Shown here in pieces: positions 1 through 5,665 of a stretch of 10,500 bases of DNA. Numbering within the stretch: position 1 is the first letter of the stretch; the number at the start of each line of letters is the position of its first letter. The stretch covers positions 1 to 10,500 of the forward strand of contig CAJMOP010000070.1 of the NCBI GenBank assembly GCA_905215115.1. Reading direction: 5' to 3'. The DNA is from an uncultured bacterium. Its GTDB lineage: Bacteria > Actinomycetota > Coriobacteriia > Coriobacteriales > Coriobacteriaceae. Position numbers and translations under genes: made by a program. The notes under the pieces are model-generated. The model was not told the origin of the DNA, ran no database searches, and saw only the letters and a list, made by a program, of their open reading frames with translations.

Positions 1-2
1 AT

Positions 3-233
3 CCTGACCCGGATCCCAACCCGAATCCGGATCCGGGCGACGAGCCGGGTACGACGACTCCGGGCGACGGCCAGAAGCCGAACACCGACAAGGATGCCGA
101 CAAGAACGCCGGCAAGGACAAGAACCAGTCCATCGCCGCGACCGGCGCCTCGATCGTGCCGGTTGGCGTGCTCGCGGTCTCGATGATGGCCGCCGGCTGC
201 GCGCTGACGGGGCGCAAGAGGCGCGAGTCCTGA
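3..233 (+). CDS. C-terminal end of a cell-wall-anchored surface protein (sortase substrate), 5' truncated by window edge
   Basis: The reading frame is open from the window edge to a TGA at 231-233, giving the last 76 residues of a protein. It opens with a Pro/Asp/Asn repeat (PDPDPNPNPDPGDEP), continues as a Lys/Asp/Asn-rich wall-spanning stretch, and then shows a sorting signal: the pentapeptide IAATG, a hydrophobic segment of about 22 residues (from ASIVPVGVLAV) and a basic tail (GRKRRES). This order is the cell-wall sorting signal used by sortases in Gram-positive bacteria. The motif departs from LPXTG at the first two positions, as many bifidobacterial anchors do. The extracellular domain is outside the window, so whether this is a pilin, an adhesin or a glycosidase cannot be told. 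A strong hairpin follows 58 bases after the stop. Confidence 0.8.
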   Translation, partial: PDPDPNPNPDPGDEPGTTTPGDGQKPNTDKDADKNAGKDKNQSIAATGASIVPVGVLAVSMMAAGCALTGRKRRES

Positions 234-291
234 CGGCAAACCGTTCTCCGGGCACGTATCGCACGGCTCGAGGAACGGCATGTCGGTAAAT

Positions 292-328
292 GATGCCGAC
301 GTCCGGACATCCTCCGGACGTCGGCATC
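292..328 (+). terminator. Hairpin terminator after the surface protein gene
   Basis: A perfect 16-bp inverted repeat, GATGCCGACGTCCGGA (292-307) and its complement (313-328), encloses a 5-base loop. Only a poor T-tract (GTTCGTC) follows. It lies 58 bases beyond the stop at 233, so it most likely ends transcription of the surface protein gene. The weak T-run leaves the intrinsic mechanism less certain than the hairpin. Confidence 0.75.
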
Positions 329-343
329 GTTCGTCATGATAGG

Positions 344-368
344 CGGTCATAGATTTCCCGTATGACCG
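344..368. repeat. Short inverted repeat in the glycosyltransferase leader region
   Basis: CGGTCATA (344-351) and TATGACCG (361-368) form an 8-bp perfect dyad with a 9-base spacer. It lies just beyond the terminator and just upstream of a possible promoter. It could be an operator or a second stem-loop. Nothing in the sequence decides between these. Confidence 0.35.
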
Positions 369-373
369 GACGC

Positions 374-402
374 TTGCGTCGGCAATCCGCCCGCGTGACA
401 AT
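374..402 (+). promoter_or_regulatory. Possible promoter for the glycosyltransferase gene
   Basis: TTGCGT (374-379) and GACAAT (397-402) lie 17 bases apart and resemble -35 and -10 boxes. Initiation here would give a leader of about 160 bases that carries the G10 tract. A second, weaker candidate is TTCAGG (440-445) with TACATT (462-467), spaced 16, which would place the G-tract inside the promoter spacer. Neither is a strong match. Confidence 0.25.
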
Positions 403-443
403 AGTTCTTACCGGGCGGTTAACCCGCGCCGGGCCAACGTTCA

Positions 444-453
444 GGGGGGGGGG
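444..453 (+). repeat. Homopolymeric G10 tract upstream of the glycosyltransferase
   Basis: Ten consecutive G residues lie 118 bases upstream of the glycosyltransferase start. Poly-G tracts of this length are prone to slipped-strand mispairing and underlie phase variation of surface structures in several bacteria. Translation entering from upstream in the glycosyltransferase frame would hit TAG at 560-562. Any effect would therefore act through transcription, leader structure or a leader peptide, not by frameshifting the enzyme itself. Confidence 0.8.
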
Positions 454-571
454 AGGCCGAGTACATTGCGTCAACGAGGACGCGGCCATGGAGACATGCG
501 GCGAAGGCATGTGGCCGGCCACCGTGCGCGTCTCGGTCGTGATTCGCGAGACTGCGAGATAGGATGAAACA

Positions 572-1762
572 ATGCGAGACAACAAGAACGAAGAACCGCG
601 CCCCCAGGACAGGTCGGCCTTGGATCGCCCCCTGACCATTGTGCTGGTCATGGACACCATCGGCAACAAGGGCAACGGCACGTCGAACTCCGCATTGCAG
701 TATGCGCACGAATTGGAACGGCAGGGCCACCATGTCAGACTCGTCGGCATCGGCGCCCCCGAATATCCGGCACGGGTCAACAAGGTGCCGCTGGTCTCCT
801 GGGTGGCCGCCAAACAACAGATGCAGTTCGCCAAGCCAAGCGATACGCTGTTCCGCGCGGCGTTCGCCGGAGCGGATGTCGTGCATCTGTATCTGCCGTT
901 CAAGTTCGGGCGGTGCGCGTACAAGGTCGCGCGGAGCATGGGCATTCCCGTGACCGCGGGATTCCACCTCCAGCCGGAGAATGTCATGTATTCGGCCGGT
1001 CCGCTGAAATACCTGCCTGGGATGTCGGGTTTTCTGTACGCCCTGTTCCGCTTCTGGCTGTACCGGCGCATCGGCCATATCCACGCGCCCACCGAAATGA
1101 TCGCCGGACAGTTGCGCGCGCACGGGTACAAGGCGAAGCTGCACGTGATATCAAACGGCTACGTGCCGCGGTTCACCCCCAAACGGCAGCGTTCGGACGG
1201 AGCCCCCGCGCCGGTGCCGTTCCGCATCGTCGCCTCGGGGCGTCTTTCCCATGAGAAGGACCAGATCACGTTGATCAAGGCGATCTCTCGCTGCCGTCAC
1301 GCGAAGGACATCGAACTGATCATCTGCGGAACCGGGCCGTTGCAGCATTACCTGCGGTTCCGCGCCGACCGGCTTCTGGAGCGCAAGGCGCAAATCGGGT
1401 TCCACAAGAACGCCGAGATGCCGGCGCTGCTGCGCTCATGTGACCTGTTCGTGCATCCGTCGATCGTGGACATCGAATCGTTGAGCGTCATCGAGGGCAT
1501 GGCGTCGGGGCTCGTGCCCGTGATCGCATCCGCCGAGTTGAGCGCGGCGAGCCAGTTCGCGTTGTTGGACGAGTCCCTGTTCCCGGCTCGCGACGTGGCG
1601 ATGCTCGCCCGGCGCATCGATTGGTGGATCGATCATCCGCACGAGCTGGCCGTTTGGGGCGGACGGTACGCCGAACACGCGAAGGCCGATTATTCGGTCG
1701 AGGCGTCGGTCGCGAAGTTCGTCGCCATGGAGCGTGAGGCCATCGCCGACGCGAAGGCCTAG
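572..1762 (+). CDS. GT-B fold glycosyltransferase, family 4 type
   Basis: The 396-aa product matches the usual length of GT4 enzymes, which transfer a sugar from a nucleotide-sugar donor to a lipid or glycan acceptor at the inner face of the membrane. After a hydrophilic lead of 20 residues, the first Rossmann domain opens with the strand TIVLVMDTIG and a Gly-rich loop GNKGNGTSNSA (31-41). FHLQPEN (131-137) lies in the acceptor half. The donor domain carries GRLSHEK (223-229), with the Arg and Lys that contact the donor phosphates, and DIESLSVIEGMASG (300-313). The latter matches the EX7E signature, with Asp300 in place of the first Glu and Glu308 kept. AGGA at 561-564 with 7-base spacing supports the start. 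The resemblance to glycolipid-forming transferases is an impression only; acceptor and sugar are unknown. The gene stands alone and converges on the aldolase. Confidence 0.85.
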   Translation: MRDNKNEEPRPQDRSALDRPLTIVLVMDTIGNKGNGTSNSALQYAHELERQGHHVRLVGIGAPEYPARVNKVPLVSWVAAKQQMQFAKPSDTLFRAAFAGADVVHLYLPFKFGRCAYKVARSMGIPVTAGFHLQPENVMYSAGPLKYLPGMSGFLYALFRFWLYRRIGHIHAPTEMIAGQLRAHGYKAKLHVISNGYVPRFTPKRQRSDGAPAPVPFRIVASGRLSHEKDQITLIKAISRCRHAKDIELIICGTGPLQHYLRFRADRLLERKAQIGFHKNAEMPALLRSCDLFVHPSIVDIESLSVIEGMASGLVPVIASAELSAASQFALLDESLFPARDVAMLARRIDWWIDHPHELAVWGGRYAEHAKADYSVEASVAKFVAMEREAIADAKA

Positions 1763-1786
1763 GCCCGGCGTCGGCCTCGCGGCTGT

Positions 1787-2482
1787 TCACAGCAACGCGA
1801 TGAGCTGGTCAACCTGCTCGTCGGTCGTCGCCCAGCTGGTGCACAGGCGCATCACCGTATGCTCGTTGTCGGCCTTCTCCATGAAGCCCATGCGTACATG
1901 GGCCTGCAGCCGTTCGATGGTCGGATGGTCCAAGGTGACGAAGACCTGGTTCGTCGGCGCCTCGAAGGTCAGTGTGTAGCCGCGCTCGCGCAGCGCCTCG
2001 CGGATCCGGTCCGCCTGCCGGTTCGCGTTGGCTGCGATGCGCAGGTACAGGTCATCGGTGAACAGCGTGCCGAACTGAAGCCCGAGCAGCCAACCTTTGG
2101 CCAGCAATGCGCCGTGCTGCTTGATCTGCGTGAGAAAATGCTTCGGCGTATTGCCCTTGGTGAAGACGACGGCCTCGCCGAACAGCGCGCCGACCTTGGT
2201 GCCTCCGATGTAGAACACGTCGGCGATGCGGGCGAGGTCCGGCAGCGTCACGTCGGTGCCGGCGGCGGTCAGTCCGTAGCCGAGCCGTGCGCCGTCCACG
2301 AACAGCGGCATGCCGTGCCGGTGGGCGGTCTCGGCGATGGCCTCAAGCTCGGCCTTGCCGTAGATCGTGCCGTACTCGGTGGGGTGCGAGATGTAGACCA
2401 GTCCGGGGAACACCATGTGCTCGTGGTTGTCGTCGGCATAGAAGGTGGCGCAATAGTCGTCGAGCTCGGCGGCATCGAGCTT
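1787..2482 (-). pseudogene. Low-specificity L-threonine aldolase, N-terminal part missing (fused to the holB start)
   Basis: About 231 residues of a fold-type I PLP enzyme of the beta-eliminating lyase/threonine aldolase family, which cleaves L-threonine or L-allo-threonine to glycine and acetaldehyde. Visible family features are HMVFPGLVYISHPTEYGT, the PLP-contacting VDGARLGYGL, and IGGTKVGALFG with the Schiff-base lysine (residue 95 counted from the join). The C-terminal small domain is complete and ends in DQLIALL. Family members are about 340 residues long, so roughly the first 110 are absent, including the Gly-rich PLP-phosphate site. At the point where a start region should continue upstream, the sequence becomes holB. 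The frame stays open through the join, but the combined product would be neither a working aldolase nor a clamp-loader subunit. It converges with the glycosyltransferase gene 24 bases away and resembles bifidobacterial aldolases. Confidence 0.8.
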
Positions 2483-2500
2483 GCCCGCGCCGGGGGCGCC
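2460..2500. other. Join between two unrelated genome segments (probable assembly chimera)
   Basis: Within this interval the minus-strand frame changes from the clamp-loader P-loop GAPGAGK to the aldolase sequence LDAAELDDYC. The last holB codon that is clearly P-loop is the lysine at 2480-2482. Both families can carry a GK-L-D-type sequence here, so a short shared stretch may have allowed a false overlap or a microhomology join. Genes on the left suit Bifidobacterium and those on the right suit Coriobacteriia. The exact base cannot be fixed from one sequence. Confidence 0.7.
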
Positions 2501-2614
2501 CAAAAACAGGTAGGCGTGCGATGCACGGCCGCTGGCGACGGCATTGGTCAAAAAGTCGCGCACGCGCTCTTGGGTGTCGAGCTTGGCCAGCAGGCTTGCC
2601 TGAGCGGGGGCCAT
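2483..2614 (-). CDS. holB: DNA polymerase III delta' subunit, N-terminal fragment
   Basis: The first 44 to 45 residues fit a clamp-loader delta' subunit, which helps load the beta sliding clamp at replication forks. They read MAPAQASLLAKL, an amphipathic stretch, then SHAYLFLGAPGAGK with the Walker A loop at residues 39-45. Full-length proteins run to about 300 residues or more, so the AAA+ body, the zinc module and the collar domain are missing. The ATG at 2614 was chosen because AAGGAGG (2624-2630) lies 9 bases upstream and because it begins one base after the tmk stop (TAACATG). A longer frame from 2653 would overlap tmk and lacks such a site. tmk followed by holB is a common bacterial arrangement, which supports the identity despite the short fragment. 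Confidence 0.75.
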
Positions 2615-2615
2615 G

Positions 2616-3299
2616 TTACTCGGCCTCCTTGGCAAGCGCGGCGGCGACAGCATCCTGGGGGATATCGAGACCGTACGCGCGAACCTGCTCGACCGTCCTC
2701 TCGAAAACTTCCTCGACGGTCGTAGTGGCGTCGATGAGCTTTACGCGGTTTGGCTCCTCGGCAGCAATGGCACAAAATCCCTGGTACACACGCTCCTGGA
2801 ATGCCATGCCCTTAGCCTCCATGCGATCTGCCGCGCCACGGGCTGCCATGCGTAGCGCCGCCTGCTCGGGCGTGATGTGGTAGACGAGTGTGAGCGCCGG
2901 GTGCGTTCCCGCGACGGCCAGGTTGTTGGCGTCGCGCACCATCTGGCGGTCGAGGCCATCGGCAAACGCCTGGTAGCAGGTCGTGGAATCGTAGAAGCGA
3001 TCGCACAGGACCACCTTGCCGGCCGCAAGGGCGGGGGCTATGACCTCGTGCACCAACTGGGCACGCGCAGCCTCGTAGAGCAGCAACTCGCAGGTGTCGC
3101 CCATCGCCATATTGGCGGGGTCGAGCAGCAGGGCGCGGATCTTTTCGCTGATGGCGGTGCCGCCCGGTTCGCGCAGGCTCACAACCTGGTGGCCAGCGAG
3201 CTCGAGCGCGCGGGCAAGCAGGCGCGCCTGCGTGGACTTGCCGGCACCGTCGACGCCCTCGAGCGTGATAAAGCTATGTTGAGCGGGCTCAAAAGCCAT
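2616..3299 (-). CDS. tmk: Thymidylate kinase
   Basis: This 227-aa cytosolic enzyme phosphorylates dTMP to dTDP with ATP, the step feeding dTTP synthesis. The P-loop GVDGAGKST lies at 15-23. The dTMP-binding REPGGT is at 43-48, the DRF motif (Asp100, Arg101) at 100-102, and a LID region with Arg150, Arg154 and Arg159 at about 150-160. Family members are about 205 to 215 residues; the extra length is in an acidic/alanine-rich C-terminus. The ATG at 3299 is preceded by an AGGAAGGGG purine stretch 7 bases away. It is followed with a single-base gap by holB, so the two would be co-transcribed and translationally coupled. In related genomes I would expect topA close upstream; here about 2.5 kb of repeat-rich accessory DNA separates them. 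Confidence 0.95.
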   Translation of the reverse strand: MAFEPAQHSFITLEGVDGAGKSTQARLLARALELAGHQVVSLREPGGTAISEKIRALLLDPANMAMGDTCELLLYEAARAQLVHEVIAPALAAGKVVLCDRFYDSTTCYQAFADGLDRQMVRDANNLAVAGTHPALTLVYHITPEQAALRMAARGAADRMEAKGMAFQERVYQGFCAIAAEEPNRVKLIDATTTVEEVFERTVEQVRAYGLDIPQDAVAAALAKEAE

Positions 3300-3334
3300 G
3301 GGCGCAGCCCCTTCCTACAAGGCGCGTAAATGCA

Positions 3335-3343
3335 GATATATCA
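3335..3343 (-). promoter_or_regulatory. Possible extended -10 promoter for tmk-holB
   Basis: On the minus strand TGATATATC (3343 to 3335) fits an extended -10 element (TG, one base, then TATATC). No clear -35 box lies at the right distance. A start near 3328 would leave a leader of about 28 bases containing the ribosome binding site. The topA terminator upstream means tmk probably needs its own promoter. Confidence 0.3.
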
Positions 3344-3385
3344 ACCAAGCCATGATACCCCAGGGGCAGGCGCACCCCAACCACT

Positions 3386-3445
3386 AGGCGGCAGTTAGGG
3401 ACGTTCCTAAACTGCCGGCCAAAAAGGAACGTCCCTAACTGCCGG
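3386..3445. repeat. Palindromic repeat pair, first copy of the hairpin family
   Basis: A perfect 20-bp inverted repeat (3389-3408 with 3425-3444) encloses a 16-base loop. It can also be read as two family units. One has arms CGGCAGTT (3389-3396) and AACTGCCG (3410-3417) around AGGGACGTTCCTA. The other has arms CCGGC (3415-3419) and GCCGG (3441-3445) around the reverse-orientation core. The segment 3386-3419 recurs at 4547-4580 with one difference, and 3415-3445 recurs at 5739-5769 with two. The folds are mutually exclusive. T6 (3447-3452) follows on the plus strand, but no plus-strand gene upstream needs a terminator. Confidence 0.85.
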
Positions 3446-3462
3446 GTTTTTTGGGCGGTGGG

Positions 3463-3468
3463 TATAAT
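3463..3468 (+). promoter_or_regulatory. -10 box of the zinc-ribbon protein gene
   Basis: TATAAT (3463-3468) matches the -10 consensus exactly and lies 38 bases before the ATG at 3506. The -35 position (about 3440-3445) falls in the right arm of the palindromic repeat and is a poor match (TGCCGG). The repeat edge may therefore form part of the promoter. Confidence 0.5.
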
Positions 3469-3505
3469 CGTCGTATTGCATTGAAATGTGGCGAAAGGAG
3501 TGGCA

Positions 3506-4489
3506 ATGTCTCGGTATTGCGCCTCGTGCGGCAAGCTTCTTGCAGATAATGCCAAGTTCTGCACCTCGTGCGGTGCACCCGTTGAGCAAACAGCCACGAG
3601 CGATAGCCAGCCCGCTTTTGAGCAGACCGGCTCCCTCGATACGCCGCAAGCCAAGGCGGACGACCCCCTCGCCTATCGCCCCGACCCCGCCGCAGGCCCC
3701 GTGACCGTCGAGACCACGCAGCGCATACCCGTCGCGAGCGGCTCGTCCCAACAGCTGCCGGCTCCCGCATACGCGCCCGCTTCGCCACAGACCCCCGCTC
3801 CCAAAAAGAGCGGCACCGGGCCGCTTATCGCCGTTATTGTTGTGCTGGTGGCGATCATCATCGCCCTGGTCGTTTTCTTTGTGATCAAGCCTTTCGACAA
3901 CGCCGCCACGCAGACGACTGCCGCGGTAGCTAAGCTGCACCATGACGTCGACGACGATGACCTAAAGCCTCTCGGCGATCCCAACAGCCTGTACGACGAT
4001 GATGACGATGACGACGAGGATGGCGGCGAAGCAACGCTCTCCGAGCAGAACCTCTACCGTCGCCTGAGCGAATACTACGACCTGCTCGAAGATCTCGACA
4101 GCCAGGTCCGTGGCTGCGCGCAGAACTTCAACGGCAACTATCTGGAAGAGGATCGAACCACCCGTCAAAATCTCGCCGACGTCGCCGAGCGCACGGAGGA
4201 CACCATCGAGCAGTATTACGACATCGTCGAGGACCTGGACGTCCCGACGAGCTCCAAGAACTACAGCTCCTGGAAGGACATCATCGCCCTGTACGACGAC
4301 CTGGATCACCGCATTGACGCAATCTGTGATGCCTGGGAGATCAGCCTGAAATACGCCAAGCCTGCGGACCACAAGAATGAGATCGTGGCGCCGCTGTCGC
4401 GCGACAACGTGGCGGGCACCAATGACAATAAGTACCGCCTAGACTTTGAGGAGCGCTATCCCGGCGCTAAGCCTGTCGAGGTGAACTAG
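3506..4489 (+). CDS. Zinc-ribbon, single-pass membrane protein with Asp-rich linker and helical C-terminal domain
   Basis: A 327-aa protein of unknown function. The N-terminus is a classic short zinc ribbon: Cys5, Cys8, Cys19 and Cys22 in RYCASCGKLL and KFCTSCGAP. A Pro/Ser/Gln-rich linker (about 27-104) leads to one transmembrane helix (about 106-128, GPLIAVIVVLVAIIIALVVF). An acidic stretch follows, with seven consecutive Asp (164-170). The rest (about 178-290) is predicted helical and charged, with repeated YYD/YDD and DLD motifs. With the ribbon inside, the Asp-rich and helical part would be outside the cell. ATG 3506 was preferred to the upstream GTG (3488) because AAAGGAG (3494-3500) lies 5 bases before it; the longer form would start ahead of that site. 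It is on the opposite strand from its neighbours and sits between repeat copies. Proteins of this layout are common in Coriobacteriia and usually lack an assigned role. Confidence 0.8.
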   Translation: MSRYCASCGKLLADNAKFCTSCGAPVEQTATSDSQPAFEQTGSLDTPQAKADDPLAYRPDPAAGPVTVETTQRIPVASGSSQQLPAPAYAPASPQTPAPKKSGTGPLIAVIVVLVAIIIALVVFFVIKPFDNAATQTTAAVAKLHHDVDDDDLKPLGDPNSLYDDDDDDDEDGGEATLSEQNLYRRLSEYYDLLEDLDSQVRGCAQNFNGNYLEEDRTTRQNLADVAERTEDTIEQYYDIVEDLDVPTSSKNYSSWKDIIALYDDLDHRIDAICDAWEISLKYAKPADHKNEIVAPLSRDNVAGTNDNKYRLDFEERYPGAKPVEVN

Positions 4490-4727
4490 TCGCATGCGAC
4501 GTTCTTAAACGACTAGTCATTAAAGAACGTCCCCAATGACTACCTGAGGCGGCAGTTGGGGACGTTCCTAAACTGCCGGCAGAAAAGGACAGTCCTTGCC
4601 AACCCGGACGGCAAACCGGCCAATCGGCAAGGGCTGTCCCCGATCGCTAGTCGTTTAAGAACATCCACGACGACCGGGTGGCAAGGAGTCTCCCCAAGCA
4701 CCGGCTGGAAAGGAACGTCCCCAGGTG
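4485..4727. repeat. Cluster of degenerate hairpin repeats with variable complementary arms
   Basis: Successive units each have a core related to AAAGGAACGTCCCC, in either orientation, between complementary arms. ACTAGTCG/CGACTAGT (4485-4492, 4510-4517). TAGTCATT/AATGACTA (4514-4521, 4535-4542). CGGCAGTT/AACTGCCG (4550-4557, 4571-4578). GGCA/TGCC (4578-4581, 4597-4600) around GAAAAGGACAGTCCT. ATCGG/CCGAT (4623-4627, 4640-4644). GTCGT/ACGAC (4650-4654, 4667-4671). GGTG/CACC (4677-4680, 4699-4702). CTGG/CCAG (4705-4708, 4721-4724). The first unit overlaps the stop codon of the zinc-ribbon gene and contains the 12-bp palindrome GTCGCATGCGAC. No gene is supported between 4490 and 4859; the small frames there follow the repeats. 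Confidence 0.75.
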
Positions 4728-4777
4728 ACGGGTCGTGGATAGGCGTGGATTTGGCGCTGATGCGGTCTCAGTCATAG

Positions 4778-4817
4778 AAAAATCCTCTCCGCCCACAGAT
4801 AAGCAGACAGAGAGGAT
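4778..4817 (-). terminator. Intrinsic terminator of the secreted-protein cassette
   Basis: On the minus strand ATCCTCTC (4817-4810) and GAGAGGAT (4789-4782) pair as an 8-bp stem around a 20-base loop, running into a run of five T (4782-4778). It lies 43 bases past the stop of the 50-aa gene and is oriented to end that transcript. Confidence 0.65.
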
Positions 4818-4859
4818 GGCACCCGCTGAAATGGATTCGAAATCGAGCGGACTGACCGC

Positions 4860-5012
4860 CTACTCTTGTTTGGTTCGTTCAATAACCTTTTTGAGAGCCT
4901 TTATCAACTTGCAAACGAGATAGATCACCGCAGCGACGATCCCGATCTCAACCAGAACTATTGCCAGGAGGGAAACCTCTCCGCCAATGTTGATCTTGCC
5001 CAACACGCCCAT
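4860..5012 (-). CDS. Small single-pass membrane protein, 50 aa
   Basis: The frame encodes 50 residues beginning MGVLGKINIGGEVSL and ending in TAG at 4862-4860. Residues about 14-34 form one hydrophobic helix (SLLAIVLVEIGIVAAVIYLV) with an internal Glu. A strongly basic amphipathic tail follows (KLIKALKKVIERTKQE), which predicts an outside N-terminus and a cytoplasmic C-terminus. It starts 6 bases after the stop of the secreted-protein gene and ends before a terminator on the same strand, so the two form one transcript. No clear Shine-Dalgarno precedes the ATG, so translation may depend on coupling. The size and position recall an immunity protein or membrane partner beside a secreted product, but no family is recognised and that role is a guess. 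Confidence 0.6.
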   Translation of the reverse strand: MGVLGKINIGGEVSLLAIVLVEIGIVAAVIYLVCKLIKALKKVIERTKQE

Positions 5013-5018
5013 ATTGAA

Positions 5019-5522
5019 TCACGCTAGATATGTATGCAGCCGAGAGCCATTTATTTCAGCTCCAAGAGTATAAGTCGCAGACGCCATACCGCCTACTCCG
5101 GTAAAAAGAAAGCTCCACTTTGTTCGTTTGGAAGAAAAACTCTTACTGAAATTCGATAAGGCACCGCCAACGGAAGATGCTTTATGGCCCCACCACGATG
5201 TAATGTTGTAGTTCTTGATTGATATCCAGTACTCAGCATCGAGCACTCCAGTATAGAAATAAACCTTCCAATTCCCATCAGTAGCGTTGTAGTAGCCGTC
5301 CCAAATCGGGGCAACATCAGCTTGCTCTTTCTCTATCCCAAAAACACCTGTAGAGCCATCTGACAGCTCGATAGTACGTTCTTGTTTCGGCCCATCATTC
5401 AAATCGAAGCATGCGTCGGCGGGCGTCAAATACTCAGAAGCATTTGCGGAGGGCAATAAAATAAATCCGGTGGCGAAAAATAGGACAACCATTGCTAACA
5501 ACAACTTGGGCATTTTTTTCAT
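5019..5522 (-). CDS. Small secreted protein of unknown function, possibly DUF5626-like
   Basis: A 167-aa pre-protein with a clear Sec signal peptide: Lys-rich start (MKKMPK), hydrophobic core (LLLAMVVLFFATGFILL) and an ANA-S cleavage site near residue 28. The mature part of about 139 residues is rich in aromatic residues and alternates short hydrophobic strands, for example WKVYFYTG, EYWISIKNYNITSWW and TKWSFLFTGVGG, which suggests an all-beta fold. Its rhythm recalls DUF5626 secreted proteins, a weak match made from memory. AGGAGG (5528-5533) is 5 bases before the second of two adjacent ATGs, so 5522 is preferred to 5525. The gene is visibly more AT-rich than topA or tmk, consistent with recent acquisition. 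It is followed 6 bases later by the 50-aa membrane protein gene. Confidence 0.7.
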   Translation of the reverse strand: MKKMPKLLLAMVVLFFATGFILLPSANASEYLTPADACFDLNDGPKQERTIELSDGSTGVFGIEKEQADVAPIWDGYYNATDGNWKVYFYTGVLDAEYWISIKNYNITSWWGHKASSVGGALSNFSKSFSSKRTKWSFLFTGVGGMASATYTLGAEINGSRLHTYLA

Positions 5523-5564
5523 CATGTCCTCCTGTCACGTGTCATATGTAACGACAGCCGCGGC

Positions 5565-5591
5565 AATTTAATTATCGCCTGGTTCTGACAA
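5565..5591 (-). promoter_or_regulatory. Possible promoter of the secreted-protein cassette
   Basis: On the minus strand TTGTCA (5591-5586) and TAAATT (5570-5565) are separated by 15 bases. The -35 box is good, but the spacing is short and the -10 box partial. The surrounding 130 bases are AT-rich and hold no gene. Confidence 0.3.
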
Positions 5592-5665
5592 TTTATTTTC
5601 CGGCACAGCAACTAATCCGCAAAAGGCGCCATTTTGTCCGTTAGCGGTTTCTTTTTTATCAACAG

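Noticed and set aside
362..562. A 66-codon frame spanning the G10 tract upstream of the glycosyltransferase
   Set aside because: It has no ribosome binding site and no protein-like character, and it ends before the glycosyltransferase. It is useful only for showing an in-frame stop between the tract and the enzyme.
334..1144. Long minus-strand frames opposite the glycosyltransferase
   Set aside because: They are shadows of a plus-strand gene with clear GT-B motifs and carry no recognisable domain or start signal.
1751..1780. Terminator between the convergent glycosyltransferase and aldolase genes
   Set aside because: Only a short bulged stem (AGGCC with GGCCT, plus three flanking pairs) is visible and there is no T-run on either strand.
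1787..2653. A genuine bifunctional clamp-loader/threonine aldolase protein
   Set aside because: Both halves lack essential parts: the aldolase has no PLP-phosphate site and delta' has nothing after Walker A. The two domains have no biological link, so the open frame across the join is more likely chance.
3389..3452. Intrinsic terminator formed by the 20-bp palindrome and T6
   Set aside because: Structurally it could terminate plus-strand transcripts, but it lies between divergent genes and upstream of the promoter, where no plus-strand transcript is expected. The repeat family explains it better.
4485..4727. CRISPR array
   Set aside because: The units are short, degenerate and in both orientations with variable arms. 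Spacer length is irregular and no cas gene is present.
4556..4923. Two small plus-strand frames in the repeat cluster and beyond it
   Set aside because: They are made of repeat sequence, run through a terminator hairpin and overlap the minus-strand 50-aa gene, which fits its context better.
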